The notes under the pieces: model-generated
The model's input: only the letters and a program-made list of their open reading frames with translations
What the model was told of the DNA's origin: nothing
Databases searched by the model: none
Position numbers and translations under genes: made by a program
Source: Lewinellaceae bacterium
GTDB taxonomy: Bacteria > Bacteroidota > Bacteroidia > Chitinophagales > Saprospiraceae
DNA length: 64,000 bases
Reading direction: 5' to 3'
Assembly: GCA_020636315.1 (NCBI GenBank)
Contig: JACJYA010000002.1
Coordinates: 62,001-126,000, forward strand
Shown here: piece by piece, positions 7,016 to 15,885 of the stretch
Layout of the letters: each line of letters opens with the position of its first letter
How positions within the stretch are numbered: the first letter of the stretch is position 1

Positions 7016-9979
7016 TCAGCGGACAATAAGCGTACCGCTGCCCAGGAGTTTTCCTTCAGACCTCAGGCTGTAGAAATATGTTCCCGCCGGAAGTGCGTTT
7101 CGCTGCACGGTAAAGGCATTGGCCCTTTCCCGGGCTATGTGCACCAGCTTTCCGTCCTGGCTGAACAAGGTGAACTCCAGCGGGCCGCCTGAGGAGGGCC
7201 AGCCGGTTACTTCCACCGTTGCCCGCTCAACGAATGGATTTGGATATACCTTGATATTCAGGTTTTCGGGAGCCTCCGGCCCATTGATATCTAAAGAAAC
7301 CACCTGAACCAGGCGTGTAAGGCTGTCAACCCCGACATAATGCCTGACGGTGTTGGTCCGCATCGGGGCATAATAATCAAAGATCACTGTTGCTGTATTC
7401 TCGATCACCGTGCCAACGTGGTTATCCGGGTTCTGGCCAATACTGAATTCTGCATAACCATAGGAGGAAGGGTCATTTCCGGTGGGGTCTTGCGGCAGTT
7501 GAATATCATCGAAAGACAGTTTTACCACACCATCGAAATACACCTCAAACCGATAGGGGTGGCTGCTGGCTCCCGGCCGTATGGACCCCGGGTCCAGCCC
7601 GGGTGGCAAGGTATCCCGGATGATAACGCGGGAGACCGTATCATTTCCGATATTCCGGAAAATATAGCGGTAGGTGAGCGGTATATCTGCGGAGATGATG
7701 GAATCCTGAATGCCGGCGGGATGAGCGATGAGTTGCACGGGGCCGACATTTTCCATTACTTCGTCAACCTGAACCGACCGGAACGGGTCCAGGTCGTTTT
7801 CGGGGAAGTCGTTTACGTAGCCGGTGCTGTAAGTGCCTGCCCCAGTGACGCACCCTTCGACAGCTGCTGTTGGATAACTGTTGCCCGGGTGGCCCGGCGA
7901 TTGTTCGGCAATGATCCGGTAGGTTGACCCATTGGCAGGAATAAGAATGGTGGTGTCCTGTCCGGATCCCAGGTCAAAGGGCTTGGTCAGAAACATAACG
8001 TCCTCTTCAATAACAAAGAAATTGCGAGGCATGAGCATTCCCCCCTGTCCAACATTCTCGATCTTGAAGCGCAGCGTATCATTAACGCACTGGCCATCCA
8101 CATCTATGCTGGCGCCGTCCCAGTTGGGGTCCGGCTCTGTACAGAGCGAGTCCGGGAAGATATGTGCCTCCACAAGGCCCGCCTGGCCGGACGCAATACC
8201 GCTGCAGGCCATCTGCGTATTGATGGTGAAGGCCCCTTCTGAATTGAAGGGTATGGAGCCCAGGTCGAAACGGTAAACATTTTCACCCAGGCTGGTAAAG
8301 GGAATACTGGCGTTAACGAAAGTGAGCTCATCATCCAGGGTTACCTCCACATAAGCCCCGTCGGCCGGAGTCGTACCGGTATTTTCGTAATCGACTGTGT
8401 AGGTAACATCCGAACAGGCTGCCAGGAATGGCGTGGAGATATCCACTTCAAGATAAGGACAGGCAATGTCTTTATCTTTAATCGGCAGGTGGACGAGAGT
8501 GGTGTCGTAGAAATTGGTCAGGCTGAGGGGTACGCCATTAGGGGAGCAACTTTCCCAATAGGAATTGGCGGGAATGGCTTCCACTACGTAATCGCCGGTA
8601 TCCACCCTGATGAGGTAGTTGCCGTTCTGGTCGGTGGAGCCGAAAAAGGTGCGGTCGGGGCCGGAAGCCCTGACCAGCCAGTTGGAGAAAGGCGGCTCTC
8701 CGTTATCCAGGTCGCAACCTTCGTCCTGGTCATAGAAAACTTTTCCCCTGATATAGTTGGTATAAATGTTTCCTTCCCCGTCTGTTCGGGTCAGGACAAT
8801 GTCGTTAAAAATATTCAGCCATTGGGCGTTGTATCCGGTCAGAACGTATCCGCCGTCGCTCGTAGCCGCAATGTCCGAGACGAAATCCGTGGTGGCCACA
8901 TCACCGGTATGGGTGGCCCATACTTCATTCACATCATCCCCATCCTGGCTGTACTTGATGAGCATAAAGTCCACGTTAATAGCGCTGACTTCGGTGAACC
9001 CGGCCACGACCAGGCTCCCGTCCTCCAGTTCAATGACGGAATTGGCCTCATCGCTTTCTCCGAACATCTGCTTGGTCTTCAGCAGGATGAAGTTGCCGTT
9101 AGGGCCGTACTTCCAGAGGGCGGCATCGGCATTATCATTGACCGCGCCCACTACTATGATATTGCCATCGTGAGTGACAAGGACATCATTGCCTACCTCG
9201 CGTTCATTGGTGGACATACCCCGCTTCCAGACCACCTCTCCATTGCCATCAAGGCGATAGACGATCATATCCCGGTCAAATACGCCGAAGGGGTTATCCT
9301 CATTGCCGGTAATGACGTATCCATCCCCTATGACGTCGACTGCGGTTGCCATATCGTCGCCGGGAATGCCAAAAGCCTTTCTCCACTGTTCCTGCCCGTT
9401 ATCATCTACTTTGAGGAGGAAGATATCGTCGTTGGCATCCGGATATTCGATAAAGCCCACCATCAGGTAGCCGCCATCCGGGGAGGCGGTAACATCCTTA
9501 ATGCGGATGCTGGTGCCGGGGGCATCGTCAAAAGTATAGCTCCATTGGTATTTCCCGCGGTCCGTTATCTTGAGGAGGTAGGCTTTGAAGGGGCCCTGTA
9601 CGCCTTCGAAAGAAGCCTCGCCGGCGATCAGAAAGCCGCCGTCTGCGGTTTGCAGAGCAGCATTGCCATATTCGGTGAAGCCGATATCGAAGGTAGTGTC
9701 CCACGTCATCTGGCCATCGACATCCGTCTTGATGATATAGACGTCAATATCCTGGTCAGCTCCGTTGGGGAATGATTCGCTAAAACCTACAACGAGGTAG
9801 CCCCGGTCGATGGTCTCGATAACGGCCAGGCCCTGGTCTTCTTTATTGCCACCAAAAGCTTTCTCCCACCCCTGAGCCCTCATGGGCAAAGACGATACCA
9901 GAAACGCCAGCAAAAGGAGAGCCATTGCCGGGATGGTTCGGACTACTGAGATCGGATAGTATGCTTTCTTTGGTGCCAT
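7016..9979 (-). CDS. Secreted beta-propeller-like / DUF11 protein with T9SS sorting domain
   Basis: About 987 residues from the chosen ATG (9979). This start gives a signal peptide (AMALLLLAFLVSSLPMRAQ). The two ATGs further upstream (10036, 10054) lie upstream of the -7 box at 10018-10025 and so would not be transcribed. Residues ~25-400 hold repeated DGGYLVVG / DGGFLIAG / DGNIIVVG motifs typical of secreted propeller-like repeats. An SdrD-like DQDEGCDLDNGEPPFSNW segment (~415) and a DUF11-like region with RDTLPPGLDPGSIRPGASSHPY (~780-880) follow. The sorting domain (~913-987) reads VYPNPFVERATVEV ... GTYFYSL. Its C-terminal two thirds are related to 680-3901, but dockerin modules are absent. 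It is divergent from the helical gene at 10192, and its 3' UTR carries repeat copy 2. Confidence 0.85.
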   Translation of the reverse strand: MAPKKAYYPISVVRTIPAMALLLLAFLVSSLPMRAQGWEKAFGGNKEDQGLAVIETIDRGYLVVGFSESFPNGADQDIDVYIIKTDVDGQMTWDTTFDIGFTEYGNAALQTADGGFLIAGEASFEGVQGPFKAYLLKITDRGKYQWSYTFDDAPGTSIRIKDVTASPDGGYLMVGFIEYPDANDDIFLLKVDDNGQEQWRKAFGIPGDDMATAVDVIGDGYVITGNEDNPFGVFDRDMIVYRLDGNGEVVWKRGMSTNEREVGNDVLVTHDGNIIVVGAVNDNADAALWKYGPNGNFILLKTKQMFGESDEANSVIELEDGSLVVAGFTEVSAINVDFMLIKYSQDGDDVNEVWATHTGDVATTDFVSDIAATSDGGYVLTGYNAQWLNIFNDIVLTRTDGEGNIYTNYIRGKVFYDQDEGCDLDNGEPPFSNWLVRASGPDRTFFGSTDQNGNYLIRVDTGDYVVEAIPANSYWESCSPNGVPLSLTNFYDTTLVHLPIKDKDIACPYLEVDISTPFLAACSDVTYTVDYENTGTTPADGAYVEVTLDDELTFVNASIPFTSLGENVYRFDLGSIPFNSEGAFTINTQMACSGIASGQAGLVEAHIFPDSLCTEPDPNWDGASIDVDGQCVNDTLRFKIENVGQGGMLMPRNFFVIEEDVMFLTKPFDLGSGQDTTILIPANGSTYRIIAEQSPGHPGNSYPTAAVEGCVTGAGTYSTGYVNDFPENDLDPFRSVQVDEVMENVGPVQLIAHPAGIQDSIISADIPLTYRYIFRNIGNDTVSRVIIRDTLPPGLDPGSIRPGASSHPYRFEVYFDGVVKLSFDDIQLPQDPTGNDPSSYGYAEFSIGQNPDNHVGTVIENTATVIFDYYAPMRTNTVRHYVGVDSLTRLVQVVSLDINGPEAPENLNIKVYPNPFVERATVEVTGWPSSGGPLEFTLFSQDGKLVHIARERANAFTVQRNALPAGTYFYSLRSEGKLLGSGTLIVR

Positions 9980-10017
9980 TAGCGAGCGATTTAGGCCGTT
10001 ACATTTTCTTCCAGTTA

Positions 10018-10053
10018 CAAAAATGTTAGGTTTCATAGGCAAAAACAAAGACA
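10018..10053 (-). promoter_or_regulatory. Promoter of the propeller/DUF11 T9SS gene
   Basis: TGTCTTTG (10046-10053), a 20-bp spacer and CATTTTTG (10018-10025) on the minus strand, followed by TAA. It is nearly the same as the promoter at 6368-6403, including the T-rich stretch upstream. It lies 39 bp before the chosen ATG and settles the start codon. Confidence 0.55.
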
Positions 10054-10191
10054 AAAAATGTAATTTGTTGAAAAATAGAACTTATTTTTAACAGGCAAAA
10101 ACCCAAAAAACAGGCACAATTTACTAAAAAACAAAGAATTAAAGATAAAACACCAACTAATCTTTGTTGAAAACAAACAATGCCTCTGATT

Positions 10192-11601
10192 ATGGAAAAC
10201 AGCCATCTAGTTGCTATCATGCGGACATTTTCCGCGAAAGAGGTTCGCAGCCTGCGCAAGTGGTTAAATTCCCCTGTGCACAACCAGCGAGAAGACGTCG
10301 TGCTACTGTTCGAATATCTGGCGGCGGGTGCCCATTTGGTAGAAGAGAAATTCCTGCGTAAAGAACGCGTATTCTCCAGAATATTTAACGGAGAACCTTT
10401 CGATGACGCCAAGTTACGGCAAACCATGCACTTTCTTCACAAAGCCATCGAAGAATTTCTTATTTACGAAGAACTTCGCGGCGACGAAGTCCGCTCCCGT
10501 ATGGCCCTTTCCAGCGTGTATCGCAAACGCAAACTCGACAAGGCCTTCCAGAAGACCATCAAATCTGTAGAAACGCTGCAGGAGGATGCCCCCTATCGCG
10601 ACGAACACTATTTGCGCAATGAATATTTACTGCAGCTGGAAAAATACACTTTCCAGGAGGGAAAAAAGCGGACTACCGAGATGAACCTTCAGGAAGTTTC
10701 GGATGCTCTGGACACTACCTTCCTGGCCGACAAACTTCGTCAAAGTTGCCTGATGCTCTTTCACCAGGCTGTTTACAAAGCAGATTACAGGATCGGAATG
10801 CTGGATGAAGTACTTCAGTATATAGAAAAAAAACAGCTGCTGAAAACTCCGGCTATCTCAGTTTACTATTATATCTATAAATCCATCACTGAAAAAGAAG
10901 CTCAACCTTACTTTGTCAGGCTACGGTCAGAGATTGAATTAAAAAGGAGCTTTTTCCCCCCCCATGAAATCCGGGATATATACTTAATGATAATCAATTA
11001 TTGTATCCGCAGAATGAATAGTGGCGAAGCCTCCTATGTCAGGGAAGCTTTCGAACTTTATCGCACGGGAATAGAGGAAGGGATCCTTTTAGAGAACAAT
11101 ACCATCTCCCGCTTTACCTTCCTGAACGTCATCCGCATTGCCCTCAGGCTTGGCGAATTCGGCTGGGTCGAGTCCTTCATCCCGAACTACAAAAAATTCC
11201 TGTTCCCCAAATTCCGGGATACCATCGTCCACTACAGCAAGGCCAAACTGCTCTTTGAAAAGAAGGATTATGCGGCGGCCATGGACCTGCTCACTCATAT
11301 AGACTATGACGACGTGCTGCTGACCCTCAATGCCCGCCTCATGCTTATTAAGATCTTTTACGAGACCGATGAGTACGATGCCCTGGAATCTTTACTGGAA
11401 AGCATGCGAACCTATATCCACCGAAAAGACCTCACCAGCGCCTACAAATCCAACTACCAGAATATCATCCGGTACACCAAAAAGCTGGTCCGGGTAAACC
11501 CTTACGACGACAGCCAGAAAACCAAACTCAAAACGGAGATCATCGCCGCCAACCCGCTGACAGAGAAAAGCTGGCTGCTGGAGCACCTGGAGAATTTGTA
11601 G
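10192..11601 (+). CDS. Alpha-helical protein of unknown function (paralog C)
   Basis: 469 residues from ATG 10192. An in-frame ATG at 10180 would add MPLI, but 10192 aligns with the start of paralog B (MENSHLV against MKNSLLL). The protein has all family landmarks: QREDVVLLFEYL, the KRKLDKAFQKTIKS basic segment, INYCIRR, SRFTFLNVIRIAL, YIHRKDLTSAYKSNYQNIIR and a terminal SWLLEHL. It is helical, soluble and without a recognised domain. Base composition is lower in GC than in paralogs A and B, suggesting that the copies are not very recent. It is divergent from the secreted gene 7016-9979. Confidence 0.85.
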   Translation: MENSHLVAIMRTFSAKEVRSLRKWLNSPVHNQREDVVLLFEYLAAGAHLVEEKFLRKERVFSRIFNGEPFDDAKLRQTMHFLHKAIEEFLIYEELRGDEVRSRMALSSVYRKRKLDKAFQKTIKSVETLQEDAPYRDEHYLRNEYLLQLEKYTFQEGKKRTTEMNLQEVSDALDTTFLADKLRQSCLMLFHQAVYKADYRIGMLDEVLQYIEKKQLLKTPAISVYYYIYKSITEKEAQPYFVRLRSEIELKRSFFPPHEIRDIYLMIINYCIRRMNSGEASYVREAFELYRTGIEEGILLENNTISRFTFLNVIRIALRLGEFGWVESFIPNYKKFLFPKFRDTIVHYSKAKLLFEKKDYAAAMDLLTHIDYDDVLLTLNARLMLIKIFYETDEYDALESLLESMRTYIHRKDLTSAYKSNYQNIIRYTKKLVRVNPYDDSQKTKLKTEIIAANPLTEKSWLLEHLENL

Positions 11602-12053
11602 GATGTAAGTAAGTGGCTGGGCAATTGTAGTTTCACACAGGCTGCCTGGGAAGCTTGTCTCAAATCTCTTTGTTCATGGGGTTCCGGGCAGATTGTTATA
11701 TGGCTGTATTGCCAGATTGTTATTGTCCACCTGCTTACCTGGGCAATTTTAGCTATATTCTGCTTCGGATTTGAGGCGCTAAGGCCTTTTTTTCCGGGGT
11801 TCCGGATTCATTGTTGGATGGTTGGATGGTTTGATGGTTTTTGTCCAGGTACTTACATAGTTTCTGGTTTTAACGCGGACACACTTAATTGAACTATCCC
11901 TATCCCTTACACTTTTACACTTTTACATCTTTCCCCTTTTACACTTTTACACTTTTTACACACCTACTCACCCGCACCCAACAAATTCTCAAAAGGTTTG
12001 AACCTTCGCCCTGAGCACCGTAGCTTTAACCCGGAAAAGACAACAACGCATCA
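11602..12053 (+). other. Intergenic region with low-complexity repeats, no gene seen
   Basis: No coding signal in either strand. It holds a GTTGGATG/GTTTGATG microrepeat (about 11813-11840), a fragment (11871-11900) of the dispersed repeat found at 43083-43135 and 53219-53270, and the TTTTACAC tract at 11907-11961. The aroB gene starts at 12054. Confidence 0.6.
11907..11961 (+). repeat. TTTTACAC-type tandem low-complexity repeat
   Basis: Five or so imperfect units of TTTTACAC or CTTTTACA run in a row. They are probably polymerase slippage products in the spacer before aroB, and no function is apparent. Confidence 0.6.
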
Positions 12054-13121
12054 ATGGAAACCATTCAGCTTAAAGAATACAACATATTCATAGGGCCGTT
12101 GCGGGAATCCCTTCCCGGGTTCCTGGAGGGGCTATCCTTCAGCGCGCTGTTCGTCATTGCCGATGACAATACCCGGGAGCATTGCCTGCCCCTTCTGGAG
12201 GGTGCATTGGGGGCTTATGCCTATATCCTCATACAGATCCCCCCCGGTGAAGCACACAAGAACCTGGATACCTGCCGCCAGATCTGGGCGCAGCTCATGG
12301 AAGAGCGCGCCGCCCGCGATGCTCTTGTCCTCAACCTGGGGGGCGGGGTGATTGGTGACATGGGCGGCTTCTGCGCCGCCACTTTCAAGCGGGGCATCCG
12401 TTTTGTCCAGGTGCCCACCACTCTGCTTTCTCAGGTCGATGCATCAATTGGCGGCAAGCTTGGCATAGACTTCCTGCAGGCCAAGAACAGCATCGGCCTT
12501 TTCCGCAATCCGGAAGGGGTTTTCATCGACCCCGTTTTTTTGAGTACCCTTCCCCGCCGGGAGCTGCGCAGCGGATACGCCGAGGTGATCAAACACTGCC
12601 TCATTGCGGATGCCGGGCAGTGGCAGTCCCTGCAAGGACTCCACAACCTGGAGGAAGCCCGGTGGGAAGAGTTGATCATCCCTTCCCTTCTGATCAAAAA
12701 AAGGGTGGCCGAGGCCGACCCGTTTGAAAAGGGGCTGCGCAAAGCGCTCAATTTCGGACACACCATCGGCCACGCCATAGAAGGGTTTGCACTGGAAACC
12801 GATGCGCCCCTTCTCCACGGCGAGGCCGTTGCCATAGGTATGGCCTGCGAAGCCTATCTTTCGGCCAAAATTACAGGGCTTCCAGCGAACGATGTGGAGC
12901 AGGTCGGGCGTTATATCTTACAGCACTACGGGCACCACCCACTGGCCCCGGCTCATTACGAGGCCTATCTCAGCCTGATGGGCAACGACAAAAAGAACGA
13001 GGGCCGGCGCATCAACTTCAGCCTCATCAACCCTATCGGCCAGGCTATTATCAACCAACACTGCCCGCCCGAAATGATCATCGAGAGCCTGGATTACTAC
13101 AATACCCTGGCGGAATTGTAG
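12054..13121 (+). CDS. aroB: 3-dehydroquinate synthase
   Basis: 355 residues, the usual length for AroB. It converts DAHP to 3-dehydroquinate in the shikimate pathway, using NAD and a divalent metal, in the cytoplasm. Visible signatures are the glycine-rich NAD-binding GGGVIGDMGGFCAATFKRG (~98-116), the following VPTTLLSQVDASIGGKLGID, and the metal ligands in LNFGHTIGHAIE (~237-249) and LLHGEAVAIGM (~261-271). It is the first gene of a plus-strand run and is followed after 37 bp by the penicillin-binding protein gene. Nothing unusual is seen. Confidence 0.95.
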   Translation: METIQLKEYNIFIGPLRESLPGFLEGLSFSALFVIADDNTREHCLPLLEGALGAYAYILIQIPPGEAHKNLDTCRQIWAQLMEERAARDALVLNLGGGVIGDMGGFCAATFKRGIRFVQVPTTLLSQVDASIGGKLGIDFLQAKNSIGLFRNPEGVFIDPVFLSTLPRRELRSGYAEVIKHCLIADAGQWQSLQGLHNLEEARWEELIIPSLLIKKRVAEADPFEKGLRKALNFGHTIGHAIEGFALETDAPLLHGEAVAIGMACEAYLSAKITGLPANDVEQVGRYILQHYGHHPLAPAHYEAYLSLMGNDKKNEGRRINFSLINPIGQAIINQHCPPEMIIESLDYYNTLAEL

Positions 13122-13158
13122 AATTCGCTAACTTTACATTCTGAATTACATACCATCT

Positions 13159-15741
13159 ATGGATTACGGCACAAATAATAAACAGGAAACCTACCGCAGG
13201 ATCGCCAAATGGATGTGGTACTTCACCTTTGGAGGGCTGGGAGCCATCCTGTTGACTTTTCTGATACTGTCCTTTACCGACCTGCCTTCCGTAAAGCAGT
13301 TGGAGAATCCGCGGAGTGAAGAGGCTTCTCAGATCTTCGCTTCCAACGGAGAAGTGATCGGGCGGTACTACACCGAAAACCGGGTTCCGGTATCTTTCAG
13401 CGAACTCTCCCCCAACCTCGTAAATGCCCTGATCGCCACCGAAGACGAACGCTTTCGGGAACACAGCGGAATAGACTTCCCCGCGCTGGGGCGGGTTGCC
13501 GTAAAAACGGTATTGCTGGGGCAAAAGAGTTCAGGCGGAGCAAGTACGATCACTCAACAGCTGGCCAAACTGCTCTTTACCGGCCAGGCCGCCTCCAATA
13601 TCACGGAAAGGATCATGCAGAAGCTCAAGGAATGGATCATCGCCGTGCGCCTGGAACGCCGCTACACCAAGGAGGAGATCATCGCGATGTACCTCAACAA
13701 ATTCAACTTCATTAACGGCGCCTACGGCATCAAAGCCGCTTCCGAAATATACTTCGGCAAGCCACAGGATTCCCTTTCCATCCCCGAAGCAGCCATTCTG
13801 GTGGGCATGCTGAAAAACCCTTCCCTTTTCAACCCACTGCGCCGGCCGGATACCGTGCTCCACCGGCGGATGGTCGTTCTGAGCCAGATGCAAAAAAACG
13901 GCATGATCAGCCAGGAAGCGTATGATACCCTCCGGCATTTGCCTCTGGGCCTCAACTTTACCCGCCAGACTCACATCGATGGTATCGCTCCTTACTTCCG
14001 CATGGAACTGGCTAAAGACATCAAAAACATCCTGGAGCGAAAGGAATGCCGAAAATCCGACGGCTCTATTTACGATATCTACCGGGACGGGCTTCGCATC
14101 TATACCACCATTGACCCAGATATGCAGCGCCTCGCCGAGAAAGTGATGGCCAAACACATGGCCAAAGTCCAGAATTCCTTCTGGAACACCTGGAAAGTGG
14201 TCAGGAAAGACCCCTGGGAATACACTACCGATTCGGAACACGAAGTGCCTGTACCGATCCGGAAAGCATCTCTTCAGGACCTGATCAGGCTGTCGGACCG
14301 CTATCAGGGCCTGCGCAACAAGTACATTACGGATATCCTGGATCAGATCGGGGAGGATATCGAGGGCATCGTTTTCCACGCAGACGACCGGGAAGTAGAA
14401 CGGATCGTAGAGGATGCTGAAAAAGGGGGAGTGATCTCCAGCCTGGTAGAACGGCGCCTGATCAGCACCGGGCTGGCCGCCAGTTACCGGGAAGTACAGC
14501 GCAGCCGCCACTTTCCGGCCCTCCAGGCCCAATGGCACGCCCTGCAGAAAGAGGCAGACGAGGCCTTCAATACGGTGGTCAAAATGAAGGTATTCACCTA
14601 TGATACGCCTGAGATGGAGAAGGATACCGTCATGACGCCTCTCGATTCGGTAAAATACCACCGGATGATCCTTCAGACCGGTATCCTGGCCGTTGACCCC
14701 GTAACGGGTTACGTCAAGGTATGGGTCGGTGGGGTCAACTTCAAATATTTCCAATACGACCATAACCGCACCAGCCGCCAGGTGGGCTCGACGTTCAAGC
14801 CTTTTGTCTATGCCACCGCCATTGCCCAGCAGGGGTTCTCACCCTGTTACAGGGTTTATGACCTCCCGCAGACCATAGCCCCGGGCGACGGCAACTTCTT
14901 CCTGGCCGAAGAATGGACGCCCAGAAATGCCGACGGTAAATACACGGGTGACCTGCTTACGCTCAAAGAAGGGCTGCGGCGGTCCAAAAATACGGTTTCC
15001 GTACACCTCATGAAGCAACTCGGAGACACCGAACCCGTTCGTGGGCTGGTCAACCAAATGGGCATTGACAGCAGCCTGCGCTATCCCAACGGCCGCTACC
15101 GCGTTCCGAAATCGCCCTCCATCTGCCTGGGCTCAACCGACCTTACCAACATGGAAATGACCGGCGCCTACACTACTTTTGCCAACAACGGTATATATAA
15201 CAAGCCCATTTACCTGTTGCGCATCGAGGACAAAAACGGCCGCATTCTCTACGAGGAGTTCCCTCAGGAACGGGTGGCCATCAACCCCAATGCCAATTAT
15301 GTAATGGTGGAAATGCTCAAATACGCAGCTACCGGCTTTGGCGGGCTGAAAAGTGAAGTAGGGGGCAAAACCGGAACGACCAATGACTTTGTCGATGGCT
15401 GGTTCATGGGTATCACCCCTACCCTGGTAGTCGGCACCTGGGTGGGCGGAGAAGACCGATGGATCCGTTTCCGTTCTCTGAATTTCGGGCAGGGCGCCTA
15501 TATGGCCAAACCTTTCTTCCGGGAATTCCTTCGCCAGTTGGAACAATCACCGGATATCGGCTATGATGCTTCAGCCCGCTTCCACAGGCCTCCGGGGGAT
15601 ATCGGTATTGAGATGGATTGTGATGAATACCAGCGCTCTACACTTCCTCTGGAAGAGAATGAATTTGAGAATGAAGGCTTCGGAGAAGACATGTTCGGAG
15701 ATGAAATCGGTGGTTCCACACAAGAGGAAGAGTTTCAGTAG
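13159..15741 (+). CDS. Class A penicillin-binding protein (bifunctional transglycosylase/transpeptidase, PBP1A-like)
   Basis: 860 residues. A short cytoplasmic tail and one membrane helix (~19-42) anchor the protein in the inner membrane. The GT51 transglycosylase domain begins with EDERFREHSGIDF (~93), carrying the catalytic Glu, and includes STITQQLAK. The penicillin-binding transpeptidase has its serine in STFK (~543), SKN (~609) and the KTGT motif (~736, GGKTGTTNDF). It polymerises and cross-links peptidoglycan. A region between the two domains (~300-510) is rich in charged helices, and the C-terminus is an acidic tail. It may be co-transcribed with aroB. Confidence 0.93.
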   Translation: MDYGTNNKQETYRRIAKWMWYFTFGGLGAILLTFLILSFTDLPSVKQLENPRSEEASQIFASNGEVIGRYYTENRVPVSFSELSPNLVNALIATEDERFREHSGIDFPALGRVAVKTVLLGQKSSGGASTITQQLAKLLFTGQAASNITERIMQKLKEWIIAVRLERRYTKEEIIAMYLNKFNFINGAYGIKAASEIYFGKPQDSLSIPEAAILVGMLKNPSLFNPLRRPDTVLHRRMVVLSQMQKNGMISQEAYDTLRHLPLGLNFTRQTHIDGIAPYFRMELAKDIKNILERKECRKSDGSIYDIYRDGLRIYTTIDPDMQRLAEKVMAKHMAKVQNSFWNTWKVVRKDPWEYTTDSEHEVPVPIRKASLQDLIRLSDRYQGLRNKYITDILDQIGEDIEGIVFHADDREVERIVEDAEKGGVISSLVERRLISTGLAASYREVQRSRHFPALQAQWHALQKEADEAFNTVVKMKVFTYDTPEMEKDTVMTPLDSVKYHRMILQTGILAVDPVTGYVKVWVGGVNFKYFQYDHNRTSRQVGSTFKPFVYATAIAQQGFSPCYRVYDLPQTIAPGDGNFFLAEEWTPRNADGKYTGDLLTLKEGLRRSKNTVSVHLMKQLGDTEPVRGLVNQMGIDSSLRYPNGRYRVPKSPSICLGSTDLTNMEMTGAYTTFANNGIYNKPIYLLRIEDKNGRILYEEFPQERVAINPNANYVMVEMLKYAATGFGGLKSEVGGKTGTTNDFVDGWFMGITPTLVVGTWVGGEDRWIRFRSLNFGQGAYMAKPFFREFLRQLEQSPDIGYDASARFHRPPGDIGIEMDCDEYQRSTLPLEENEFENEGFGEDMFGDEIGGSTQEEEFQ

Positions 15742-15885
15742 GTGGAAAACCTCAGCATTTCTTATTTTTACGGTTCCTGGAGCGCTTTCGGAGGCACTCT
15801 TCAGGGCTGGAGCCCGCTCACCTGCCGGTGGCACACCCTGCAGCGTTACTGCCTCCGTACATGCTTCTAAACTAAGCCATTCCGC

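Noticed and set aside
8489..9775. 428-codon open frame opposite the propeller/DUF11 gene
   Set aside because: Long but antisense to a clearly coding T9SS gene. The translated sequence only mirrors the repeats of the true gene.
13531..14763. 410-codon open frame opposite the penicillin-binding protein gene
   Set aside because: Antisense shadow of a well-conserved enzyme gene.
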